Shown here: positions 19,817-28,313 of the stretch, piece after piece
Layout: the number at the start of each line of letters is the position of its first letter
Numbering within the stretch: the stretch's first letter is position 1
The notes under the pieces: model-generated
What the model saw: only the letters and a program-made list of their open reading frames with translations
Databases searched by the model: none
Told to the model about the DNA's origin: nothing
Translations under genes and position numbers: made by a program
From: an uncultured Prevotella sp.
GTDB lineage: Bacteria; Bacteroidota; Bacteroidia; Bacteroidales; Bacteroidaceae
NCBI GenBank assembly: GCA_902800365.1
Contig: CADCEF010000022.1
Location: 1-64,000 of the forward strand
Direction of reading: 5' to 3'
DNA length: 64,000 nt

Positions 19817-20216
19817 AAGCCGTCACTTTGGTATATATATTATTGGTTTTCAGAATGTTAGATAGTGACAGCTTGCCTTTTTAGCCGTCACCTTGTCGTC
19901 ACTTTACCGTCATTATCTCCGAAATTCACGCCATAATGAGTACCTAACTTGTGCTATCACGCTGATTATCAATAAGTTCGTGAATAGTAACGCGAAGTGG
20001 AACTGTCAGTTCCTTCAGGCGGAACTATCAGTTCCCTCCAATGGAACTGATAGTTCCACCATGTTAAACGTGTTGAAACTACTATCTGAATAATTTTGAA
20101 ATATACGGACATTCTGATAAAAAGCCCCAAAAAGTGACGGCAAGGTGACGGCTAAAAAGGGAAGTCGTCACCGGTTAACTACCTCATTATTAATAGGTTA
20201 ACTAAGAAAGTGACGG
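19817..20216. repeat. iteron-like repeat region upstream of the primase/helicase gene
   Basis: The 523-bp gene-free stretch before 20315 holds about eight copies of GTGACGG or its complement (at about 19817, 19883, 19894, 19906, 20132, 20143, 20164, 20209), often extended as GTGACGGCTAAA. Two copies are part of a 30-bp inverted repeat (19876-19905 and 20131-20160, 29/30 matches). Between the arms sit three spaced palindromes. Together with the adjoining gene this looks like a replication-origin or iteron array. Confidence 0.7.
19999..20057. repeat. three palindromes at exact 22-bp period
   Basis: GGAACTGTCAGTTCC (19999), GGAACTATCAGTTCC (20021) and GGAACTGATAGTTCC (20043) are each a 6-bp inverted repeat with a 3-nt centre. 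The 22-bp period is about two helical turns, so a bound dimer would line up on one face. They lie inside the 30-bp inverted repeat. Confidence 0.85.
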
Positions 20217-20256
20217 CTAAAGCCACTATTGAAGAAAAAAATTCCAAAAAAAATCG

Positions 20257-20288
20257 CTTGCACATTTCATGGGATTTTCGTATCTTTG
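20257..20288 (+). promoter_or_regulatory. promoter of the VirE-type gene
   Basis: CTTG at 20257-20260, 20 nt, then TATCTTTG at 20281-20288, giving a leader of about 20 nt. A near-consensus Bacteroidota promoter. Confidence 0.7.
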
Positions 20289-20314
20289 CACAGAATTCTT
20301 AAACAACTAAATTT

Positions 20315-22447
20315 ATGACACCTAAAGTTACTATCATCAAGAACTATAGAAACAAGGAAACGCTGAGAACCAGCGAGTTACAAGAGTTGGCCAGTATGAT
20401 GCGAAGCGGCGAGTATCAGGAACAGGTCAGCGAGTTTCGGCATGTGTATCCATTGGCCGACTTCAAGAGTCGCCATGCTGATGGCACACTCGACTCACTA
20501 CCCGAGTGGACCAAGAACCTACCGCGCATCTGTTTCGCACTCGAACAGGAGCATCGCAACCACGAACGTATCACCAAGCAATACAACGGACTGGTTCTAC
20601 TCGAGGTGAACAACCTGACTGGGCACGACGAGGCTGCAGCAGTACGTCATGGCGCCAGCGAGATGCCACAGACGCTGATGGCGTTTGTGGGTGCCGATGG
20701 CGGATCGGTGAAGATTATATGTCGCGGCGAACTGTTTTCAGGCTGTCTTCCTGAAAATCAAGCAGAAATCACACTCTTTCACGAAAACCTCTACGAGCGT
20801 GCCCGTCTCATCTACAACGGACAGTTGGGCGTGACCATCGAGAAGCTGGAACCACTCACCCAGCGTATCTGCTACATGAGCTACGACCCTGAACTGGCGT
20901 ACAATCCGATGGCTACACCCATCTACGCCAAAGCCGAGAAACCCACCGAAGCCATCGCCCACACAACCTCTCAACTGGAGCAGACTGAGGGGCAATATGG
21001 CATCGAACGCTATCAGCAGATGCACACCGTGTTCGAGTTCAACCTCTCGAAGGCATACGATGACACGGTGGGCATAGCCGATAAAGACGAGCGCCGCCAC
21101 GCCACACTCTCACGACTGGCACAATACTGCATGGAAACAGGACTATCGATGGGGCCGGCCATGCGCCAAGCGATGATGAAGACACCATTCTGGGAGGAAA
21201 AAGAACTGGTAAAGAAGGTGTTCGAGAATGCCTATCGCGAGGAACTGGTAGAGAAATACATGCAGCGAAAGGGCATTCAGCGAACTAAGAACATCCCACA
21301 GGAAACGTTGCTCACAATGAAAATCAACCTGTTTCTGAACTCGAACTACGAACTGCGAAAGAACGTGATGCGAGGGGTGGCCGAGTATCGTATGAGAACG
21401 GGTGTGGGATTCTCGTTCCAGGACCTCACCGAGGAGGCCCGCAACTCTATCACGATGCGAGCCATGGAGCAGGGCATCAAGTGCTGGGATAAGGACATCC
21501 GCCGCTACGTGAACAGCGACGACATCGAGCGCTACGACCCTATGAACGACTTTCTGGAGCATCTGCCCCAGTGGGACGGTCGCGATCGCATCACTCCCCT
21601 AGCCCATCGCATACCAACCCAGTGGCAGGCGTTTCCACACCTATTTAATATATGGATGCGATCGATGGTGGCCATGTGGCTGGGCAAGGGACAGCTGACG
21701 GGTAATGCGCTGGTGCCACTACTGATAGGTCGCCAGGGTTGCGGCAAGTCGAGCTTCTGCCGTATCCTCCTGCCTCGCGAACTACAGGATTACTACAACG
21801 ACCGCATCAACTTCAAGAACGAACAAGACCTGAACCTGGGACTGAGCTCGTTCGGACTCATCAACCTCGATGAGTTCGATAAGATTACCCAGCGCCAGCA
21901 GATTGTGCTGAAGTATCTCGTATCGACAGCCGACCTGAAGTATCGTCCGCCCTACGGCAAGGCCTATACCTCCAACCGTCGCTACGCCTCGTTTATCGGC
22001 ACTACCAACGAGCAGACGCCACTCACCGACCCATCAGGTTCGCGACGATTCCTCTGCGTGAGCATCGATGGCGACATCGACTTCGAGACGCCCGTTGACC
22101 ACCAGCAACTCTATGCCCAGCTGATGTACGAGATACAACACGGCGAGCGCTACTGGTTGTCGAAGGACGAGGAGCGTGCGCTGATGGAGCACAATCTGGC
22201 CTACCAGCGACTGAACGGACTGGGCGAGATGCTGATGAGCCTCATCGCCAAGCCTCGCAGCAACGAAGACAGCGAATGGCTCAGTCTGAAGGACCTGTCA
22301 GCCCTATTGAAGAAGCACTTCAAGGGTTACAAGGAAGACACCACAGCATTCCAGAAAATAGGCAGCTATCTTCGCCGTCCTGAGTACAAGTTCCAATCGC
22401 GCCACACCAACAACGGCACACTATACCTTATAAAAAGGAGAGTATAG
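20315..22447 (+). CDS. BT4734/VirE-type primase-helicase protein
   Basis: 710 aa. The N-terminal third (to about residue 180) resembles the BT4734-like domain, an archaeo-eukaryotic primase relative. The middle carries a VirE/VapE-type P-loop ATPase: Walker A GRQGCGKSS near residues 472-480 and LINLDEFDK near 515-523, followed by GTTNEQTPLTDPSGSRRF. The C-terminal part resembles DUF3874. Such proteins occur in integrated elements and as single chromosomal genes in Bacteroidota. No integrase, capsid or mobilisation gene is seen nearby. The iteron-like region directly upstream suggests a replication role. Confidence 0.85.
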   Translation: MTPKVTIIKNYRNKETLRTSELQELASMMRSGEYQEQVSEFRHVYPLADFKSRHADGTLDSLPEWTKNLPRICFALEQEHRNHERITKQYNGLVLLEVNNLTGHDEAAAVRHGASEMPQTLMAFVGADGGSVKIICRGELFSGCLPENQAEITLFHENLYERARLIYNGQLGVTIEKLEPLTQRICYMSYDPELAYNPMATPIYAKAEKPTEAIAHTTSQLEQTEGQYGIERYQQMHTVFEFNLSKAYDDTVGIADKDERRHATLSRLAQYCMETGLSMGPAMRQAMMKTPFWEEKELVKKVFENAYREELVEKYMQRKGIQRTKNIPQETLLTMKINLFLNSNYELRKNVMRGVAEYRMRTGVGFSFQDLTEEARNSITMRAMEQGIKCWDKDIRRYVNSDDIERYDPMNDFLEHLPQWDGRDRITPLAHRIPTQWQAFPHLFNIWMRSMVAMWLGKGQLTGNALVPLLIGRQGCGKSSFCRILLPRELQDYYNDRINFKNEQDLNLGLSSFGLINLDEFDKITQRQQIVLKYLVSTADLKYRPPYGKAYTSNRRYASFIGTTNEQTPLTDPSGSRRFLCVSIDGDIDFETPVDHQQLYAQLMYEIQHGERYWLSKDEERALMEHNLAYQRLNGLGEMLMSLIAKPRSNEDSEWLSLKDLSALLKKHFKGYKEDTTAFQKIGSYLRRPEYKFQSRHTNNGTLYLIKRRV

Positions 22448-22487
22448 CAATTTAAAAAAACAAATATTGTTTTAACAAACTAGGCTC

Positions 22488-24098
22488 ATGGAATATATAA
22501 AACCAGCCACTATTGTTATTGTTTCAGCTACATTGCTCGTCTTTGCAGCATGCAGTGGTGGTAATACTTCTAAAAACCCAGCAAAAATCGACTCTACGAT
22601 CATATTCAACTATAGGAAAGCCTATGACTACGACTTTAAAACCCAGCAAAAGAAACTGGCTGAGGTATATTATAAAAAGGTGTACGACGCACTGAAAGAC
22701 GACCCTGATATGAACAGAGAGCTCTATACAAGAGCAGGTTACAGCCTGGCAGCACTCAAAAGCATGCGTATGGACTTTGAAGGCTCGATGGTCATCGCCC
22801 TGGAGATGTACAAAACGATGGAAGCAAATGACAGCTTTAAACCTGCACAGCGCGAAACAATCCTGTCACTTATTGCTGCCAACCAGTCAGAATTGAATCA
22901 GAATGCAGAGGCCGAACGTACGTACCTGAAGTGCTATGATATACTGAAGTCGCTATATGGCGGCCCCGAGAATAACGGATTGGATTTCATCATTCATGGT
23001 GCCAACGTCATCGATTTGTATTATCAGATGGGCCAATATGACAAGATGACCGACTGGATAGCCAGAACCGAATCAGCACTGAAAATATACGAGCAGTATG
23101 GCGACTCGTCACTCATTAATGAGTACAAGGGTCATTTAGCCATCTGGCGTGCTATACTCCTGCAGAATACTGGTCGCCAGCATGAGGCTGCCAGTGTATA
23201 TAACGCTATTCCCCATAGTTGTTTTGTAAACCAATTCGTCGTTAGTTCGGCTATAACATACCTGCATGATGCTGGGCGTAACGCCGAAATTGCCGAGCTG
23301 TACGACCTGTTGGACAGCACCTATTATTCTAATGATGGGGCGAAAATGAATTTCGACAACATCTGCTATCGTCTCACTCCACGCTATATGGCCAATCTGA
23401 AGGCTGGACGTATAGACGATGCCCTGAAGATAGGTTCAGAAATATGCGAGGCTATCGACTCGGCAGTAGTATGGCAAAGAAAAGATGAAGCTGCCGAGCT
23501 GGCTGTGATATACCAGACCCACGAAAAGGAAATGGCACTAGAGGAGTCGAAAGCCGAGACACGCATCCACCGACTATTACTCATAGGAATAACCCTGATC
23601 TGCATGCTTATAGGCTATCTGTTATGGCGCTCCCATAGGTATAACAGGATTCTAGCCTCGAAAAACCGCAAACTATTTGCCGAGATAGAGTTGAATCGCC
23701 ACGAGCAGCAGCAAGAGATAGCTCAGCTACAAGCTGCACCACTAGAGGAACTTAGCACCGAACAACAGCTATATCGCCGAATATGCACGCTGATGGACGA
23801 ACAAAAGCCTTATACTGATGTAACGCTGAATCGCGATGCGCTGGCACAGATGCTGGGCACTAATGCCAAATATGTGGAGCAAGCCATACGCCAATGTTCT
23901 AAGGGTGAGACTGTAAGCGACTATATCAACCGCTATCGTCTGGAACATGTAGCCCGACTGCTTAAAAACACCAATCATCCAATAGCCGTCATCGGCGAAA
24001 TCTCAGGCATCCCAAGCCGCGCTACCTTGGGGCGACTTTTCCGCATTGCCTATGGTATGACACCTAGCGAATATCGAAGTACAACCCCAAAATACTAG
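22488..24098 (+). CDS. Membrane-tethered TPR sensor with AraC-type DNA-binding domain
   Basis: 536 aa. The N-terminus looks like a lipoprotein or signal-anchor sequence (LLVFAAC, Cys22). Residues 40-350 are helical, TPR-like repeats; a transmembrane helix spans about 363-380; a coiled segment follows; residues 435-530 form an AraC-type HTH (ending AYGMTPSEYR). The layout suggests a periplasmic TPR sensor passing a signal across the membrane to a cytoplasmic DNA-binding domain, without a kinase. A direct-repeat site 15 nt downstream of the gene suggests it controls the following lipoprotein/C11 operon. Confidence 0.85.
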   Translation: MEYIKPATIVIVSATLLVFAACSGGNTSKNPAKIDSTIIFNYRKAYDYDFKTQQKKLAEVYYKKVYDALKDDPDMNRELYTRAGYSLAALKSMRMDFEGSMVIALEMYKTMEANDSFKPAQRETILSLIAANQSELNQNAEAERTYLKCYDILKSLYGGPENNGLDFIIHGANVIDLYYQMGQYDKMTDWIARTESALKIYEQYGDSSLINEYKGHLAIWRAILLQNTGRQHEAASVYNAIPHSCFVNQFVVSSAITYLHDAGRNAEIAELYDLLDSTYYSNDGAKMNFDNICYRLTPRYMANLKAGRIDDALKIGSEICEAIDSAVVWQRKDEAAELAVIYQTHEKEMALEESKAETRIHRLLLIGITLICMLIGYLLWRSHRYNRILASKNRKLFAEIELNRHEQQQEIAQLQAAPLEELSTEQQLYRRICTLMDEQKPYTDVTLNRDALAQMLGTNAKYVEQAIRQCSKGETVSDYINRYRLEHVARLLKNTNHPIAVIGEISGIPSRATLGRLFRIAYGMTPSEYRSTTPKY

Positions 24099-24112
24099 TG
24101 TTTTTCCTGATT

Positions 24113-24141
24113 TGATACATACTTTTCCGCCTGTGATACAT
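24113..24141 (+). promoter_or_regulatory. direct-repeat operator for an AraC-type regulator
   Basis: TGATACAT occurs at 24113 and again at 24134, a 21-bp period typical of AraC-family half sites. A second symmetry, GCCTG-N16-CAGGC (24129-24154), overlaps it. The pair ends 19 nt before the -7 element at 24161, where an activator would replace the missing TTTG box. Confidence 0.6.
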
Positions 24142-24160
24142 CTGTTTCGCAGGCAATATG

Positions 24161-24168
24161 TACTTTTG
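24161..24168 (+). promoter_or_regulatory. promoter of the lipoprotein/C11 operon
   Basis: TACTTTTG, 29 nt before the start of the 122-aa gene. No TTTG element lies 20 nt upstream; the TGATACAT repeats occupy that region, fitting an activator-dependent promoter. Confidence 0.65.
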
Positions 24169-24197
24169 CTCCCAAAATCTTACAAAACTAAATTGAA

Positions 24198-24566
24198 ATG
24201 AAAAAGATGATGATGACGTTCGCAGCCGTCCTTTGCTGCGCAATGATTTCTACAGTGTTCACCTCTTGCAGTAAAGACGATGCTGACAGTAATAACCTCT
24301 ATTATTATCGTGCCAACGGCAGCATTACTGGAACTGGCGGTTTCGGAGGGCTATTCGTTATCACCGACTATACCACGGCGATTGAATCGGCAGTAGGTAC
24401 AGGGTTTACCAATCAGCAAGACCAGAAGGTTATTCAGGCTTGCGATGCTGTATATGCCAAGCATAAGGCAGAGTATGGCACAACCGTTTCAGGAAAAGTT
24501 GTGATTAACCGTTATAAGCAGGGCGATGACAATGACGAAAAAGTAATTAAGGAGTATCAATACTAA
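24198..24566 (+). CDS. small secreted lipoprotein, unknown function
   Basis: 122 aa with a lipoprotein signal peptide (MKKMMMTFAAVLCC then VFTSC; lipid-anchored Cys near residue 24). The mature part begins with Asp/Ser/Asn, has a YYYRANGSITG segment and a Gly-rich stretch, and ends in a charged tail. The first 43 nt are the same as those of the C11 gene at 25438 except for one base. First gene of a three-gene operon. No family recognised. Confidence 0.75.
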   Translation: MKKMMMTFAAVLCCAMISTVFTSCSKDDADSNNLYYYRANGSITGTGGFGGLFVITDYTTAIESAVGTGFTNQQDQKVIQACDAVYAKHKAEYGTTVSGKVVINRYKQGDDNDEKVIKEYQY

Positions 24567-24580
24567 ACCAAACACCGACA

Positions 24581-25435
24581 ATGAAGAATATTATGATGGC
24601 TGCAGCAGCCTTATGCTGCATGATAATGAGTCTTTCATCGTGTACAAACAGTGATAACCCTGTAGAGACACAACCGCAAGAGCCAGAGGCTACTGTTAAT
24701 ATGGCCGATGCTGTTAAGCTATATATGGTGCCACAGTCGCTCTACGAGTACAACACTAACAACATTCTGCCCATCTACGTGATGGTTGACAACTCTTACG
24801 AAGAGAATGGCAAAACGAAACACTACGACCTGTCAACAATCACGGATGTGCAGATCGGTAAATATTATAACAAGGAAATGTTTGTTATCGATGCTTCGAC
24901 TTTGGTAGACTATGGCTACATCAAACTCACACCTAATCTTAATAACCAGGAGATTCAGTTCTTTTTAGAGGACTTGGCTGTAACAGAGATGTATGGAGGA
25001 ATAGGCCTTACACTGGCACTTACCAACAAGAAAGGTGAGACGGTAGAGTATCCATTCATGACCACCTATGTGTATCCTACCAAATTGGATATCAAAAAGA
25101 CCATCAAGCTGGCCGACCTCGACAATAAGAATTGCTATATGATTGATCTTAGTGCAGAATTGCCTAGCTATTTCGACTTTGGGAAGTGGCCACTCGAGCG
25201 TTACAACGACACTGTACAGACTGATTGCAAAAACGGCATCTGGAGTGCAAAAATCAAAGAAGACGGAAACTTATACATTACCACCGATGGTGCTCCAAGC
25301 GATGAGGGCGAGCCAGGTACAGCGGTATACAACTTCTCACGCAGACTTGTTGGCATTCCAAATATGGTTGTACCCGAAGGCGATGGCCTGATGGTTAACT
25401 TCCAAATCAACGTAGAACTAACTATTACAGATTAA
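24581..25435 (+). CDS. secreted lipoprotein, beta-rich, unknown function
   Basis: 284 aa with a lipoprotein signal (MKNIMMAAAALCC then SLSSC). The mature part is a probable two-domain beta protein with alternating hydrophobic strands and a DGxPSDEG loop near residue 247. It resembles the many DUF lipoproteins of Bacteroidota, but I cannot name the family. It starts 14 nt after the previous gene and ends 2 nt before the C11 gene, so the three are co-transcribed. Confidence 0.7.
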   Translation: MKNIMMAAAALCCMIMSLSSCTNSDNPVETQPQEPEATVNMADAVKLYMVPQSLYEYNTNNILPIYVMVDNSYEENGKTKHYDLSTITDVQIGKYYNKEMFVIDASTLVDYGYIKLTPNLNNQEIQFFLEDLAVTEMYGGIGLTLALTNKKGETVEYPFMTTYVYPTKLDIKKTIKLADLDNKNCYMIDLSAELPSYFDFGKWPLERYNDTVQTDCKNGIWSAKIKEDGNLYITTDGAPSDEGEPGTAVYNFSRRLVGIPNMVVPEGDGLMVNFQINVELTITD

Positions 25436-25437
25436 AT

Positions 25438-26712
25438 ATGAAAAAGATGATGATGACGTTCGCAACCGTCCTTTGCTGCGTAGCCACATTCATTCTATCA
25501 TCGTGTAATACTAACGATGACATTCCTGTAAACAATGATGATACAGAACAGTTGGCCGATTATACCATTATTTATTATGCCAATGGTGGCGGAAATGCTG
25601 ATGAGTATCAAATGCCGATGATAGGCGACTTCTACGGTGCCAGCGCTGAAGCATATGAGTGGGTGAATGTGGTGGTACAATATCAGTACTCTTCTGCAGA
25701 GAATATGAAAAAACAGAGCTTATTCCAGGACGAGTTCTGCGATGAATGGGGCAGCAAGACGGTTCGCTGGGCTATAGATCCTCAAAAGAATCTGTCATCA
25801 CAAATGGGAGACCAGGAAAATATCTATGGTACCGACAATGCCGACTGTACCTGCCCTGACTCGCTCACCAACTTTATCAACTGGGCTGCCAAGAACTATC
25901 CTGCTAAGAACTACATGTTGATTCTTAACGATCATAGTAACGGCTATACGCCTGACGACGAGCTAGCCGGACACTTTACAGCCAAAAGTTTGAAACGCGC
26001 CATTGCTAACGCTAACGTGCGCTTACAGACCATCTATATGCAGTCAAGCCTGATGAATAATCTGGAGTATCAGTTTGAGCTGAAAGACCTATGCGACTAT
26101 ATGATGGCCTCAACATACGTGATGCCAGACGACGTTGGCACACTTGGTCTGATGGTCGAAATACTTAATGCGTTTTACAACGATATAGAAGCGGGGTTGT
26201 CGACATATTGTAGTATCAATGTGGAGACTAGTGAATACGGTTTTGATCCAGAAACACCTATTTATACCGACCTCACAGTAACCCGTACGGCCAATCTTGA
26301 CAAACTGGGCGAGATGATGCGAGAGTTTACCGATCGCCTTTGCGACACCTACACCAACGGGACAGAACAGCAGAAACAGCTTATCGACAACTGCACAAAG
26401 CAAGCCGTAAAGATAGACGCCACACAGCCTTCCTACGATGCAACCAAATATATGGCAAGCATCATGAACGCACTGCCTGAGGTTTACGACGATGATTTTG
26501 TCCAGAAAATGGCCGATACTATCAATAGTTGTATTCTTGCCCAGAACTTCAGCAGCTATCTAATCAACCACAATTATATAGTTGACTATAGTGTGCTGCT
26601 TGGCGTTGAGGGTTCACTTGCCCCTTGGAAATCAACCTTCGATGACACATACGGGCAGTTGGAGTTCGACCGCCTTGTTGGTTGGAGCCGTTGGATCAAG
26701 CTCAACTTTTAG
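25438..26712 (+). CDS. clostripain-like (peptidase C11) lipoprotein, probably catalytically inactive
   Basis: 424 aa with a lipoprotein signal (FILSSC, Cys23). The C11 fold is recognisable: YTIIYYANGGGNADEY near the start, LILNDHSNG at residues 161-169 in place of the usual DHGSG, and the strand-helix that normally reads DACLM. Here it is QSSLM (202-206), so the nucleophile Cys is replaced by Ser204 (codon AGC). The general-base His166 remains. It is likely a pseudoenzyme, a binding protein, or possibly a serine variant. Last gene of the operon and convergent with the peptide-export locus. Confidence 0.8.
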   Translation: MKKMMMTFATVLCCVATFILSSCNTNDDIPVNNDDTEQLADYTIIYYANGGGNADEYQMPMIGDFYGASAEAYEWVNVVVQYQYSSAENMKKQSLFQDEFCDEWGSKTVRWAIDPQKNLSSQMGDQENIYGTDNADCTCPDSLTNFINWAAKNYPAKNYMLILNDHSNGYTPDDELAGHFTAKSLKRAIANANVRLQTIYMQSSLMNNLEYQFELKDLCDYMMASTYVMPDDVGTLGLMVEILNAFYNDIEAGLSTYCSINVETSEYGFDPETPIYTDLTVTRTANLDKLGEMMREFTDRLCDTYTNGTEQQKQLIDNCTKQAVKIDATQPSYDATKYMASIMNALPEVYDDDFVQKMADTINSCILAQNFSSYLINHNYIVDYSVLLGVEGSLAPWKSTFDDTYGQLEFDRLVGWSRWIKLNF

Positions 26713-26852
26713 CAACCTAACATAGCATGTCCGTCGGCATCACCATAGCTGTAGAAACACTTGAAAAGATGCTATAAGGAATGTTTCGTTTGGTTCCGCT
26801 CCCAATCGAGCAAGAACTGATGCTATTTTCTATTTTAGAGAAAGAAAATAAA

Positions 26853-28310
26853 TTATCGCTTATTATGGGATATAGTTTGGCGACGCTGATAATCGTAAAG
26901 AGTTAAGCGGCGGAGGTGATAGTAAGCGAGCCAGTAGTTCTGGAGCGATGAAATCTGATTTTGGCGGGCAGTCTGCCAATGGCTCTGGGCTATGGAGAGG
27001 CTGTAGGCATCGGCTTGGGCCTTGATGAAGCGTTGGAGAGTCTGGGCATAGGCATCCTCGGCGATGGTCAGGGCTTCGCGGGCAGTCTCTACGATGGTCT
27101 GACGCTCGTTGAATTCAGCAACGGTCAGGGCTACATCGAGTTCGGTATCTCGGGCTATTTCTTGTTCGGCACGCTCAGCAGTCTCCACTGTGCTGCGGGC
27201 AGCGAGCCAGGCATTCTTACGTTTTCCCCAGTCTTTCAGGGGTATGGAGAGTGTGATGGTAGCTTTGTCCTGTGAAAGCAGATGGCGATAGGCATCTACA
27301 AACTCGTCTGCCACTTGGTTCAAACCCACAGAGGCATCGAGGCTAACACTCAGATTCTTCTCCACTCGGGCACGCTCGGCATCACGCCGGGCTTCGGTAA
27401 CGGCCTTTCGTGAAGAGAGGTATTGCGGGTTGTTCTCTCTGGCATACTGGATAGCCTCTGCTGCATCGATGTGTAGACTCTGCATGACGGTGGGGATGAC
27501 CAATTCTATGTCGGTTGTGCGTTCCATGCCGAGATAGATAGCCAATTCTTGTGCTGCTCTTTGTCGTGAGATGCGAGCATTGGCCAGTGTAGTACGGGCA
27601 TTGGTTTTCTCGAGTTCCAAGATACTCAACTCGGCCTTGGAGATGCTGGCAATCTTAAACCTCCGTTGGGCAATGGCATAGATGGTATCGCACGAGGCCA
27701 GATACTCCTCAGCCATGCGCAACTGGTCCTGAGCCAGAGCCAGCGTAAAGAACTTGGAAACAGCCTTCTCGCTAATGGTCTCAATGCCATAAGTGAGATT
27801 TTTCTCGGCCAGCGTCAACTTCAGCGGTTCTATCTGCTTCGCCCATTTCAAGGGATTATAGAACATCAGTTCCTGTTTGTAACCGACGGCAATGGGGACA
27901 GACATAAACTGTGTCTGGTTTTGGTCACCGAAGGTTCTCAGGTAGCCCAACTGCGTGGAACCGTAGAATTGTCCGCCCCAGCGTTCCATCGTCTGGGTGG
28001 CTGAGATACCAGCCTGCGAATAGAGCATACGTTGCTGACGATACACGTCAATGTCTTCCATCGAGAGATAGCGCTGAGTCATATAGCGTTCATACATGAC
28101 GGGCGTTGAATTGAGCGAGAACTGGGGCTTTCTGGTAGCCTGCCACGATAGGTACTGATAGCGAGAGGCATTATAGGTACTCTGGTATTTCTGTGCTGCC
28201 AAAGTACTGTCTGTAGCCAGCCTGACCGTGCGGTCAAGGTCGAGCGTCACCTTCTGCTGAGCCGAAGCAGAGAATATCACCAATAGAGCGAGATAAACAA
28301 TTCGTCTCAT
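26853..28310 (-). CDS. TolC-type outer-membrane efflux protein
   Basis: 485 aa. An N-terminal signal peptide (IVYLALLVIFSASA) is followed by two outer-membrane efflux protein repeats rich in long alpha helices. It should form the outer-membrane duct for the exporters encoded just upstream. It is the last gene of the peptide-export operon, 3 nt after the lipoprotein adaptor. Downstream is a 140-bp gap to the convergent C11 gene with no clear terminator. Confidence 0.9.
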   Translation of the reverse strand: MRRIVYLALLVIFSASAQQKVTLDLDRTVRLATDSTLAAQKYQSTYNASRYQYLSWQATRKPQFSLNSTPVMYERYMTQRYLSMEDIDVYRQQRMLYSQAGISATQTMERWGGQFYGSTQLGYLRTFGDQNQTQFMSVPIAVGYKQELMFYNPLKWAKQIEPLKLTLAEKNLTYGIETISEKAVSKFFTLALAQDQLRMAEEYLASCDTIYAIAQRRFKIASISKAELSILELEKTNARTTLANARISRQRAAQELAIYLGMERTTDIELVIPTVMQSLHIDAAEAIQYARENNPQYLSSRKAVTEARRDAERARVEKNLSVSLDASVGLNQVADEFVDAYRHLLSQDKATITLSIPLKDWGKRKNAWLAARSTVETAERAEQEIARDTELDVALTVAEFNERQTIVETAREALTIAEDAYAQTLQRFIKAQADAYSLSIAQSHWQTARQNQISSLQNYWLAYYHLRRLTLYDYQRRQTISHNKR

Positions 28311-28313
28311 GGG

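Noticed and set aside
19893-20093. 66-codon frame in the iteron region
   Set aside because: It runs across the repeated palindromes, so the frame is a by-product of the repeats.
19817-20216. CRISPR array
   Set aside because: The repeats are palindromes 22 bp apart with 7-nt linkers and scattered GTGACGG units in both directions; there are no spacers and no cas genes.
20315-22447. intact prophage or integrative element around the VirE-type gene
   Set aside because: No integrase, terminase, capsid, relaxase or flanking att-like repeat was seen; neighbours are housekeeping or regulatory genes.
23380-23610. classical two-component hybrid in the TPR/AraC gene
   Set aside because: No histidine-kinase or receiver motifs between the membrane helix and the HTH; only a short coil lies there.
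26713-26852. terminator or small gene between the C11 and TolC genes
   Set aside because: No convincing stem with a T-run and no coding frame found in these 140 bp.
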